Below the pieces are notes generated by a model that did no database searches, was not told the origin of the DNA, and worked only from the letters and a program-made list of their open reading frames with translations. A stretch of DNA of 64,000 bases, from positions 992,001 to 1,056,000 of the forward strand of contig NW_027478401.1 in NCBI RefSeq assembly GCF_051014685.1, written 5' to 3'. Each line of letters opens with the position of its first letter. Position 1 is the first letter of the stretch. Below are positions 54,401-64,000 of this stretch, piece by piece. The stretch comes from Ptiloglossa arizonensis (lineage: Eukaryota > Arthropoda > Insecta > Hymenoptera > Colletidae). Made by a program: the position numbers and the translations under genes.

Positions 54401-55336
54401 GAAATAAATGGAGAAACGAAGATATAAACGGAGAAACTAACAAAGAAACGGAGAAACGAAGATAGAAACGGAGAAACGAACAAAGAAACGGAGAAACGAA
54501 CAAAGAAACGGAGAAACGAAGAAAGAAACAGAGAAACGAAGAAAGAAACGGAGAAACGAAGAAAGAAACGGAGAAATAAATGGTGAAACGAAGAAATAAA
54601 CCGAGAAACGGAAAAAGAAACCTAGAAACGAATAAAGAAACGGAGAAAGGGCGAAAGAAACGGAGAAACGGAGGAATAAATGGAGAAACGAAGAAATAAA
54701 CAGAGAAACGAAGAAAGAAACGGAGAGTCGAAGAAAGAAACGGAGAAACGAAGAAATAAACCGAGAAACGAAGAAAGAAACGAAGAACCGAAGAAAGAAA
54801 CGGAGAAACGAACAAAGAAACGGAGAAACGAAGAAGAAACAGAGAAACGAGGAAAGAAACGGAGAAACGAAGAATGAAACGGAGAAACGAACAAAGAAAC
54901 GGAGAAGCGAAGAAAGAAGCGGAGAAATAAATGGAGAGACGAAGAAATAAACGGAGAAACGAACAAGGAAACGGAGAAACGAACAAAGAATCGGAGAAAC
55001 GAACAAAGAAACGGAGTAACGAAGAATGAAACGAAGAAACGAACAAAGAAACGGAGAAATAAATGGAGAAACGTAGAAATAAACCGAGAAACCGAGAAAG
55101 AAACGGAGAAACGAAGAAATAAACCGAGAAACGGAGAAAGAAACGGAGAAACGATGAAAGAAACGGAGAAACGAAGAAACGGAGAAACGAACAAAGAAAC
55201 GGAGAAACAAAGAAAGAAACGAAGAAAGAAACGGAGAAACGAAGAATGAAACGGAGTATCGGAGAAATAAATGGAGAAACGGAGAAACCGAGAATCGGAG
55301 AAAGCGAGAAATGGAGAAACGGAGAAACGGAGAAAT
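48475..55336 (+). repeat. Purine-rich minisatellite, 6.9 kb (8+8+4 bp modular unit)
   Basis: The dominant unit is 20 bp: AAACGGAG + AAACGAAG + AAAG. Variants have AAACGAAC + AAAG, ATAAATGG inserts and runs of the pure octamer AAACGGAG. The plus strand is nearly T-free and about 85-90% G+A by eye. Because neither strand of the unit contains a stop codon in any frame, long open frames arise automatically; the largest is 1580 codons on the minus strand (48419-53161), with a monotonous Phe/Ser/Leu/Arg/Val product. I do not regard them as genes. Larger segments are also duplicated: for example 53291-53900 and 54130-54740 share the same variant order. Confidence 0.95.
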
Positions 55337-55545
55337 GTTTCTCCGTTTCTTTGTTCGTTTCTCCGTTTCTTTGTTCGCTTCTCCGTTTCTTTGTTCGTTT
55401 CTCCGTTTCTTAGTTCGTTTCTCCGTTTCTTTGTTCGTTTCTCCGTTTCTTTGTTCGTTTCTCCGTTTCTTTCTTCGTTTCTCCGTTTCTTTCATCGTTT
55501 CTCCGTTTCTTTCTCCGTTTCTCCATTTATTTCTACATTTATTCT
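55337..55545 (-). repeat. Inverted (pyrimidine-rich) arm of the minisatellite
   Basis: At 55336 the array flips to its reverse complement (TTTCTCCGTTTCTTTGTTCG units). The switch lies at a perfect inverted repeat, 13-bp arms AGAAACGGAGAAA and TTTCTCCGTTTCT around a TG centre (55323-55350). About 10 units follow before forward nad2 DNA resumes near 55546. Confidence 0.92.
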
Positions 55546-55776
55546 GATTAAATGATTATAATAGTTATAATTTCTATTATAAATCATTTGAGCTATAGAT
55601 AAATTCTACACTAATACTCTAAATACATATTTAATATATTTTTTAATCTGTTTAAGCTCCAGAAGAATTTTATTTATACTATTTACTGTATATAATAATT
55701 TACAGATAATCGGAAATAAATCTAATTATTTATTTATAATGATTATTTTTTATTCATTTATTTTACCTAAAATTTT
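55546..55776 (+). pseudogene. nad2: Short forward nad2 fragment C
   Basis: GATTAAATGATTATAATAG, then TTCTATTATAAATCATTTGAG and on through TTTACAGATAATCGGAAAT, matches the 5' part of fragments A and E (compare 58770-58980). Homology is lost near 55776, where N2 begins. It keeps only the first quarter of the nad2 segment present in A and E. It also carries its own changes, such as CTCCAG for CCTGCAG. Confidence 0.8.
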
Positions 55777-57091
55777 GATTCTTCATGTATTAATCAAATG
55801 TTAAATTGATATATCTCATAGACAATTATTACTTTCAATGTTTAAAACTTTAAGAATCATCTCTTTACTTTGAAGTTCGATCAAAATCAATTGCTAGAGG
55901 CGAATCAATCATTTTTAATGCATAAATAAGATGCAGATTGTTCGATCAATATAGGGAACATGCGTAAATGTTAATAACAATCGCTGAAATGAACAAACAT
56001 TAACCGAAACCATTCGCCCCTCGAAGATTTCGCAATATCTTGACGTTTGTTTATCATAAATATTAACAACCGTCGTAGGATCATACACTAGACAATTATT
56101 AACAATGTCCTAGTATAAATAATGGCTTAAAATATCATTTCGTTGAAATATTCGTTGTTCGCGAAGGAATTTTTCCTTGAGATCCAACTGACATTCTCAA
56201 GGCTACAGGTATCGATTATCGATTCACAAGTATTTATCGCGGTGATTTTTCTATCTAAAAAAGCGATTAATAGAATTTTGGCACTTTTGTGTAAAAAATA
56301 CCACTTCTACGCGTATTGTGTAAATTATAAGAATTAAACAAATGTTAAATTAATGTATCTAATGAACATTTGTTCCTTTCGTGACATAAAACTTTACGAA
56401 ACACGTTTTAACGTGGAGTCTCGATCAAAATCAATCTCGATAAGTTTCTTAATTAATTGCAATACATAAATAAGATGCACATTGTTCGATCAATATAGGG
56501 AACATGCGTAAATGTTAATAACAATCGCTGAAATGAACAAACATTCACTGAAACCGTTCGCCTTCGCAGACTTCGCAATATGTTGACATTTATTTATAAT
56601 AATTATTAACAACCGTCGTTGGACCGTAGATTAAACAATTTTTGACAATGTTTCGGTATAAAAAGCCATCAATTTCTAGAAATATTTGGTTAGATCGAAC
56701 AAATACGATCGAAGAAGCCGTGGGATAAAATAAATGAATATTTCTCTACATATCGGAATTATAGTTTGTATGTATGTAAATACTATATATTCTGAACCCG
56801 CAATTACAAATCCCTGTAACGTGGTAATTACATGGGTCGCCATCTATTGGAGAAAGTGTTAAACTACATTTAAGGGGCGAAAACACCTGGCGGAGAAACG
56901 CTCAAGTTTGTCGAGGAATTGTTCTAATTTCCACAAATAGATGGCACGACAAGTACAATTTACCGACATTAGAGATAAGTATTTCCATTTGTATGATATT
57001 CCCTACCGTGCGACAGAATAAATAAATACTTTTGTACAAACTTTTGTATGTTTCATCTTTCGAATAAATGTAAAATTAAACCTTCCACGGT
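55777..57091 (+). repeat. Nuclear repeat N2 (copy of N1)
   Basis: Homologous to N1 with an offset of about 9350 bp: GTTCGATCAATATAGGGAAC at 55940 and 56484 (544-bp internal period), GTATAAATAATGGC near 56112, the CCATCTATTGG element and the same right junction to inverted nad2. It extends further left than N1, adding about 75 bp (TTAATCAAATGTTAAATTG...). A 64-codon open frame at 56143-56337 is interrupted in the N1 counterpart and shows no family signature, so I do not annotate it as a gene. Confidence 0.75.
56839..56945. repeat. Second copy of the 107-bp inverted-repeat-bounded element
   Basis: GCCATCTATT (56839-56848) and AATAGATGGC (56936-56945), the same length as the copy in N1. The right end reads AGATGGCAC, one base from the N1 AGATGGCGC, which fits CpG decay. 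Confidence 0.45.
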
Positions 57092-57815
57092 AAATTTTAT
57101 TCTTGAATTTATTAATGTTTCTAGGACGATTTATTTCAGTGTAAAGAGTTCTATAGGTGGGAAATTTGTGTACATAATAATTATTGAGTATAAAATAGTT
57201 TTTCTTCTATTAGAGGTTGATATATTAAATAAGGAAGAAGAGTTAATCTTTATTATTTTAAATATAAAAATTAAAATTAAATAAATTATTGAATATAAAA
57301 TGAAATATGTTAAAAATGTATTTTTGTTAGTTATTAATAAACTAACTATAATAGATGATTGTATAACAGATGAAAATCCTATAATTATTTTGATTGATTT
57401 TTTGTTTAAGCAAATGATAGGGGCAATAATTATATTAATTAGGCAAATAAAATAAATTTCATTATTAAATTTTAATATGAGTTCTATAATAATTATAGGG
57501 ATTAATTTGATTAAAGTTATTATAAAGAATAGATTAATTCAATTTAATGAATAAATTAAAGAAATGAATCGAACATTTAAAGAGTACATCCCAATTTTTA
57601 AGATAAGTGAAAAAAAAAATTATAATAAATAAATAATTATATTTATTTCCGATTCTGTGTAAATTATTGTATATAGTACATAGTATAAATAAAATTCTTC
57701 TGGAGGTTAAAGAGATCAAAAAATATATTAAATTTGTATTTAGAGTATTAGTGTCTAATTTAACTATAGATCAAATGATTTATAATAAAAATTATAAATA
57801 TTATAATCATTTAAT
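57092..57815 (-). pseudogene. nad2: Inverted nad2 fragment D
   Basis: Minus-strand copy of the nad2 segment with the same left junction to the nuclear repeat as fragment B and the same right junction to the minisatellite (TTAATCGAAACGGAG). It is an inverted partner of fragment E (58770-59495), with the small minisatellite as spacer. Differences from B include CTAACTATAATAGATGATTG near 57341. It is not codable in any code. Confidence 0.82.
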
Positions 57816-58008
57816 CGAAACGGAGAAACGGAGAAACGGAGAAAGAAACGGAGAAACGAAGAAAGAAACAGAGAAACAAACAAAGAAACGCAGAAACGAG
57901 GAATGAATGGAGAAACGAAGAATTAAACGGAGAAATGTAGAAAGAAACGGAGAAACAAAGAAAGAAACGGAGAAACGAACAAAGAAACGGAGAAATGAAC
58001 AAGGAAAC
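57816..58008 (+). repeat. Short purine-rich minisatellite arm
   Basis: The same 8+8+4 module family as 48475-55336, about 190 bp, starting CGAAACGGAGAAACGGAG. It ends at the strand switch GGAAACGTTTCTCC near 58008. Confidence 0.92.
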
Positions 58009-58769
58009 GTTTCTCCGTTTCTCGGTTTCTCCGTTTCTCCGTATCTCCGTTTCTCGGTTTCTCCGTTTCTCTGTTTCTCAGTTTCCCCGGTTCTCCGTTT
58101 CTCGGTTTCTCCGTTTCTCGGTTTCTCCGTTTCTCCGTTTCTCGGTTTCTCCGTTTCTTGGTTTCTCCGTTTCTCGGTTTCTCCGTTTCTTGGTTTCTCC
58201 GATTCTCGGTTTCTCCGTTTCTCCGTTTCTCCGTTTCTCGGTTTCTCCGTTTCTCGGTTTCTCTGTTTCTCCGTTTCTCCGTTTCTCCGTTTCTCCGTTT
58301 CTCCGTTTCTCCGTTTCTCCGTTTCTCGGTTTTTCCATTTCTCCGTTTCTCCGTTTCACCGTTTTCTGTTCGTTTCTCCATTTATTTCTCCGATTCTCCG
58401 TTTCATTCATCGTTTCTGCATTTATTTCTCCGTTTCTCCGTTTCTTTGTTCGTTTCTCCGTTTCTTTGTTCGTTTCTCCGTTTCTTTCTTCGTTTCTCCG
58501 TTTATTTCTTCGTTTCTTCGTTTCCTTCTCCGTTTCTCGGTTTATTTCTTCGTTTCTCTGTTTCTTTCTTCGTTTCTCCGTTTCTTTCTTCGTTTCTCCG
58601 TTTATTTCTTCGTTTCTCCGTTTATTTCTTCGTTTCTCCGTTTCTTTCTTCGTTTCTCCGTTTCTTTCTTCGAATCTCCGTTTCTCTCTTCGTTTCTCCG
58701 TTTCTTCGTTTCTCCGTTTCTCCGTTTCTCCGTTTCTCCGTTTCTCCGTTTCTCCGTTTCTCCGTTTCG
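58009..58769 (-). repeat. Pyrimidine-rich minisatellite arm with pure octamer run
   Basis: 58009-58370 is an almost pure 8-bp array of TTTCTCCG and TTTCTCGG octamers. 58371-58690 returns to the 20-bp form (TTTCTTTCTTCG). The last ~80 bp are again pure octamers up to the nad2 junction CCGTTTCGATTAAATG. Open frames of 100-300 codons cross the strand switch and are repeat artefacts. Confidence 0.92.
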
Positions 58770-59630
58770 ATTAAATGATTGTAATAGTTATAATTTCTAT
58801 TATAAATCATTTGAGCTATAGTTAAATTATACACTAATACTCTAAATACATATTTAATATATTTTTTAATCTCTTTAGCCCCCAGAAGAATTTTCTTTAT
58901 CATATTTACTGTATATAATAATTTACACATAATCGGAAATAAATCTAATTATTTATTTATAATAATTATTTTTTAATCATTTATTTTTAAAATTGGGATG
59001 TACTCTTTAAATGGTCGATTCATTTCTTTAATTTATTCATTAAATTGAATTAATCTATTCTTTATAACAACTTTAATAAAACTAATCCCTATAATTATTA
59101 TAGAACTCGTATTAAAATTTAATAATGAAATTTATTTTATTTGCCTAATTAATGTAATTATTGCCCCTATCATTTGCTTAAATAAAAAAACAATCAAAAT
59201 AATTATAGGATATTCATCTGTTATACAAACATCTGTTATAGTTATTTTATTAATAATTAACAAATATACATTTTTAACATATTTCATTTTATATTCAATA
59301 ATTTCTTCAATTATAATTTTTATATTTAAAATAATAAAGATTAATTCTTCTTCCTTATTTAATATATTAACCTCTAATAAAAGAAAAATTTTTTTATATT
59401 CAATAATTATTATGTACACAAATTTCCCACCTATAGCACTCTTTATACTGAAATGAATCGTCCTCGAAACATTAATAAATTCAAGAATAAAATTTATACT
59501 TTTAATAATTGTATATCTTTTTATAAGATTAATTACATCATGAAATTATTTAAACATATCCTTCTTATATAATATTTTTTCCCTTCAATTAAATAAAAAA
59601 TATATAACTAAATTAACCTTAATTTTCTAA
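58770..59630 (+). pseudogene. nad2: NUMT-B nad2, 5'-truncated
   Basis: Same ND2 fragment as in NUMT-A, read with the invertebrate mitochondrial code: GYSSVMQTSVM, TYFILYSMISS, NFPPMALFMLKW, then ITSWNYLN (Trp TGA intact where NUMT-A has TAA) and a C-terminal tail to TAA 59628-59630. The 5' end is joined to minisatellite at 58769/58770. A block present in fragment A is shortened near 58975 (TTTTTAATCATTTATTTTTAAA), breaking frame. It is the best-preserved 3' half of nad2 in the window. Confidence 0.82.
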
Positions 59631-59714
59631 ACTATTATCTATTTATAACTTTTTTAATATTTATATTTATATGTATGATCTACTGGTTATATTAATTTTT
59701 AGCATAATTAATAT
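59631..59714. other. nad2-cox1 spacer of NUMT-B
   Basis: 84 bp, almost identical to 44029-44112, with no recognisable trnW, trnC or trnY. Confidence 0.5.
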
Positions 59715-61241
<1,527 letters not shown>

Positions 61242-61244
<3 letters not shown>

Positions 61245-61301
61245 TATGGCAGATTAGTGCATGAATTTAAGATTCATTTATAAAATTTAATATTTTTATT
61301 G
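61242..61301 (+). tRNA. trnL2: NUMT copy of mitochondrial tRNA-Leu(UUR)
   Basis: The same sequence as the copy at 45640 except for the final base region (TTTTTATTG). The anticodon arm ATGAA-TTTAAGA-TTCAT is intact, anticodon TAA. It overlaps the cox1 stop by three bases. Not expected to be functional in the nucleus. Confidence 0.85.
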
Positions 61302-61304
61302 AAA

Positions 61305-61988
61305 ATGTCCCATTGAAAAATAATTAATTTCCAAGACCCCAATTCGCCATATGCCGATAATTTAAATCTTTTTCACAACTTCACAATAATTATAATAATT
61401 ATAATCTCTTCATTAACTCTAATAATTATATTAGATATTTTTACTAATAAATTTATCAATCGATTTTTACTTAAAAATCATCATATTGAAATTGTATGAA
61501 CTTTACTCCTAATAATAATTTTAGGAGTAATTGCACTTCCTTCTTTGAAAACCCTATATTTTATTGATGAACTATGAATACCCGTATACTTAACAATTAA
61601 ATCAATTGGGCACCAATAATATTGATCCTATGAATACCCAGAATTTAATAATTTAAATTTTGACTCCTATATAGATAAAGATTTAAATAATATTTACATT
61701 TTTCGTCTCCTAGACGTAGATAATCGAATAATTATTCCATCCAATACACTAATTCGAATATTAACAACATCAAACGACGTAATTCACTCTTGAACTGTTC
61801 CGTCTTTAGGCTTAAAAATAGACTCAGTACCAGGGCGAATTAACCAAATAAATTTAATTACTAATCGACCTGGAGTATTTTTCGGACAATGTTCTGAAAT
61901 CTGCGGAGCTAATCACAGATTTATGCCAATTGTTGTGGAAAGAACTAATTATTCAAACTTCATTAATTGAATTAACAACCAAAATTAA
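61305..61988 (+). pseudogene. cox2: NUMT-B cox2 pseudogene
   Basis: ATG 61305 to TAA 61986-61988, 227 codons. A private stop at 61617-61619 replaces Trp of the conserved GHQWYW motif (TGA to TAA). Other residues are well kept: EIVWT has its Trp codon here, and the CuA site [15 protein letters not shown] is complete. NUMT-A lacks this stop but has lost the EIVWT Trp, so the two cox2 copies decayed independently after duplication. Confidence 0.93.
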
Positions 61989-62026
61989 ATTTTAACCTTC
62001 TCATATAATATTTAATTAAATCAAAT

Positions 62027-62092
62027 CATTAGATGTCTGACAAAAGAATTGATATTTTAAATCAAATTATAGTAATAAATTACTTCTAATGA
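62027..62092 (+). tRNA. trnK: NUMT copy of mitochondrial tRNA-Lys (anticodon TTT)
   Basis: The acceptor stem CATTAGA (62027-62033) pairs perfectly with TCTAATG (62085-62091). The anticodon arm TTGAT-ATTTTAA-ATCAA has anticodon TTT at 62056-62058. Most insect trnK genes have CTT; TTT is known from several Hymenoptera such as Apis. The fold is intact, but the gene lies in a nuclear insertion. Confidence 0.87.
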
Positions 62093-62107
62093 TTAAATAA
62101 ACCTAAT

Positions 62108-62171
62108 AAAAATTAGTTAAATCTATAACATTAAATTGTCATTTTAAAATTATTACAAAATAATATTTTTG
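62108..62171 (+). tRNA. trnD: NUMT copy of mitochondrial tRNA-Asp
   Basis: The anticodon arm TTAAA-TTGTCAT-TTTAA has anticodon GTC at 62138-62140. The acceptor AAAAATT pairs with TATTTTT with one mismatch. The position between trnK and atp8 is the ancestral insect order. Confidence 0.8.
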
Positions 62172-62190
62172 TCATAAAATAAAATAAATA

Positions 62191-62213
62191 TAATTTGATT
62201 TTTAATCAAATTA
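62191..62213. repeat. Perfect 10-bp hairpin between trnD and atp8
   Basis: Inverted repeat TAATTTGATT / AATCAAATTA around TTT, in a 57-bp spacer longer than usual for trnD-atp8. It resembles the trnK anticodon arm and could be a remnant of a duplicated trnK. Confidence 0.55.
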
Positions 62214-62228
62214 AAAACTTACCTTCTT

Positions 62229-62408
62229 ATGAAAATATATATACATTTCATCCCTCAAATAATACCCCTTCACTGATCATCTTTATATTTAACTATTCTA
62301 ATCTTATTAATTATTATACTTTGCAATATTTATTTTATCAACATTAATAAAATAAAATTATTGACAATAAAAAAATTTTACCTGAATAATTGAACAAATA
62401 TATGATAA
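62229..62408 (+). pseudogene. atp8: NUMT-B atp8 (ATP synthase F0 subunit 8), frame intact
   Basis: ATG 62229 to TAA 62406-62408 gives 59 codons in the invertebrate mitochondrial code: a single membrane segment after an IPQMMPLHW N-terminus (the family's xPQMxPxxW motif), then a Lys/Asn-rich tail ending NNWTNMW. An in-frame ATA at 62235 is an alternative start. In mitochondria it is a stalk-associated subunit of complex V. No break is visible, but the surrounding genes are broken and Trp codons are TGA, so I call it a pseudogene by context. Confidence 0.85.
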
Positions 62409-63080
62409 ATGATATCAAACTTATTTTCTATTTTTGACCCATCGACAAGAAATAATTTATCATTAAATTGATTTAGACTTACACTGCCATTCATTTTTAT
62501 CCCAATAAAATTTTGAGTTCTAAATTCACTATATTGTTTCAAACATTTTGAAACATATATTTAAAATTTTTACACTCAGAATTTAAAATCTTGGCAAAAA
62601 AAAACCATACTAAAAATTTACTAATCTTTAACAGACTTATATTTATAATCCTATTTTTTAATTTTTTAGGATTATTCCCATACATTTTTACCCCTTCAAG
62701 ACATGTATCAATTAATTTACCTATATCATTATTTATATGAATTAGATTTATAATTTTTGGGTGGACTATCAATGCTAAAAAAATATTTATTCATCTAGTA
62801 CCAAGAAATACCCCCTTTATATTAATAAATTTTATAGTATTAATTGAAACAATTAGAAACATTATTCGACCCTGAACATTAACTATTCGATTAACAGCTA
62901 ATATACTAGCAGGGCATCTTCTACTATCTTTATTAGGCTCAACTGTTAGAAAATTTCTAATTTGGATACCTTTTACAATTTTAATTCAAAACATATTATT
63001 TATTTTAGAAATTTCAGTCTCCTTAATTCAAATATACGTATTTATTATTTTATTAACCCTATATTTTAATGAATCAAATT
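62409..63080 (+). pseudogene. atp6: NUMT-B atp6 (ATP synthase F0 subunit a), frameshifted
   Basis: ATG 62409 directly follows the atp8 stop, without the usual ATGATAA overlap. The first frame reads MMSNLFSIFDPSTS...LNWFS, typical of ATP6, and hits TAA at 62562-62564. From about 62557 the reading continues one base out of phase (net minus 1): NHTKNLLIFNSL, FLGLFPYIFTPSSH, TIRLTANMLAGHLLLSLLGS with the essential Arg, and LEISVSLIQMYVFIILLTLYF. The gene would end with an incomplete T stop just before the cox3 ATG at 63081, as is common in insects. A short minus-strand open frame at 62539-62772 is a shadow. Confidence 0.9.
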
Positions 63081-63874
63081 ATGAAAATATTTACGCATCC
63101 TTACCACATAGTTACCCCAAGACCATGACCTTTAATTACTTCTATAAATTATAAATATTATAAATTTATTTATAAGATTAATTTTATTCACAAATTCAAA
63201 ACTTTTTACCCTATTAGTAACAAATCCATTTATATTAATTACTTGCTTATCATTATGATGACGTGATACCATTCGAGAAAGAACATTTCAAGGATTTCAC
63301 TCTCAATCAATTCATTCTATATTAAAAATAAGTATATTATTATTTATTATTTCTGAACTAGTTTTCTTTATTTCTTTTTTTTTGGACATATATTCATAAC
63401 TCAATTTCCCCAAGAATTGAACTAGGTATAAATTGACCCCCTATATCAATTAAAATACTAAATCCATTTGATATCCCATTATTAAATTCTATCATTTTAA
63501 TTTCCTTCGGATTTACATTAACCTTAAGGCATAATTTTCTTTTGTTAGAAAATAAAATTTATAGAAGAATTTATCTTTTATACACATGATTATTAAGTAT
63601 AATTTTTATAAGTCTTCAATTTAATGAATATAAACAATCTTCTTTTTATATAAATGATGGGATTTTTGGATCAATATTTTACATAGCAACAGGATTCCAT
63701 GGATTACATGTTTTAATTGGGGGCTTTATATTATCAATTATTATAATTCGAATAAATAATAATCACTTTTCTTCAATTCGTCATTTTAATTTTACAGCTG
63801 CTATCTGATTCTGACATTTTGTAGATGTTGTATGATTATTTCTATATATAATAATTTACTGATGAATATATTAA
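63081..63874 (+). pseudogene. cox3: NUMT-B cox3 (cytochrome c oxidase subunit III), two frameshifts
   Basis: ATG 63081 starts MKMFTHPYHMVTPSPWPLITSMN, matching the COX3 N-terminus (HPxHxVxxSPWPL). The frame changes by plus 1 near 63145 (AT-rich TATAAATATTATAAA) and again by plus 1 in the T9 run at 63375-63383. Downstream frames read WWRDTIRESTFQGFHS, SISPSIELGMNWPP, MATGFHGLHVLIGGF and WHFVDVVWLFLYMMIYWW, ending with TAA 63872-63874. About 265 codons in total, normal for the family. In mitochondria it is a core subunit of complex IV. Confidence 0.92.
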
Positions 63875-64000
63875 TATAAAATAAATATAATAAATAATTA
63901 TATTTAACTTATAATTAAATTTTTATTGTTTAAATATATTTAAAACGATTCATATTTTCATTAAAATAATAATTATTCTAATTATTCCCATAATTATTTT
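63875..64000 (+). other. Spacer after cox3, possible start of nad3
   Basis: 126 bp of very AT-rich DNA. trnG (anticodon TCC) is expected after cox3 in insects, but no such anticodon arm is visible. From about 63951 a hydrophobic frame (IHIFIKMMIILIIPMII) could be the beginning of nad3. The window ends before this can be judged. Confidence 0.3.

Noticed and set aside
56143..56337. 64-codon open frame in N2
   Set aside because: The equivalent sequence in N1 (about 46800-46990) has stops and no conserved frame, so there is no sign of selection.
48475..58769. Telomeric or subtelomeric repeat
   Set aside because: The unit (AAACGGAG modules) has no TTAGG-type motif. The array is interstitial and flips orientation.

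Overview
The window looks like pericentromeric or other heterochromatic DNA from an insect nuclear genome, with no intact nuclear protein gene that I can support. The source of the mitochondrial insertions is an arthropod, probably hymenopteran: very AT-rich genes, TGA read as Trp, the order cox1-trnL2-cox2-trnK-trnD-atp8-atp6-cox3, and a trnK with anticodon TTT. The order-level assignment is inference, and no species can be named.

Layout. (1) 1-43194 is a satellite array of about 177-bp monomers. 1-3174 runs in one orientation and 3555-43194 (about 224 copies) in the opposite one. The two meet at a 380-bp non-satellite island (3175-3554). The large block has higher-order structure: about 2.3-kb (13-monomer) units in an A-A-B-B-A'-B' order between about 7.5 and 20 kb, a 1.77-kb (10-monomer) tandem pair at 34.7-38.3 kb, and shorter local duplications towards the right edge. 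(2) 43195-46483 is a nuclear mitochondrial insertion (NUMT-A: nad2, cox1, trnL2, cox2, truncated trnK). (3) 46484-47747 is a nuclear repeat, N1, made of two ~544-bp units. (4) 47748-48474 is an inverted nad2 fragment. (5) 48475-55336 is 6.9 kb of purine-rich minisatellite built from 8-bp and 4-bp modules; it flips to its reverse complement at 55336 (55337-55545). (6) 55546-55776 is a short forward nad2 fragment. (7) 55777-57091 is N2, a copy of N1. (8) 57092-57815 is a second inverted nad2 fragment. (9) 57816-58769 is a short purine-rich array that flips to pyrimidine-rich at 58008. (10) 58770 to the window end is NUMT-B: nad2, cox1, trnL2, cox2, trnK, trnD, atp8, atp6, cox3 and probably the start of the next gene.

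The mitochondrial genes are pseudogenes. Both cox1 copies share a premature TAA at the same codon, NUMT-B has further private stops and frameshifts, and NUMT-A has its own substitutions and a nad2 stop. This orders events: insertion, decay, duplication, further decay.

The most unusual feature is the architecture. The same nad2/minisatellite junction occurs four times in two inverted pairs, so the right third of the window is a nested palindromic amplicon of mitochondrial DNA, purine minisatellite and a nuclear repeat, placed directly against a satellite array with higher-order structure. The long open frames in the minisatellite and the short ones in the satellite come from base composition and periodicity and are not annotated as genes.
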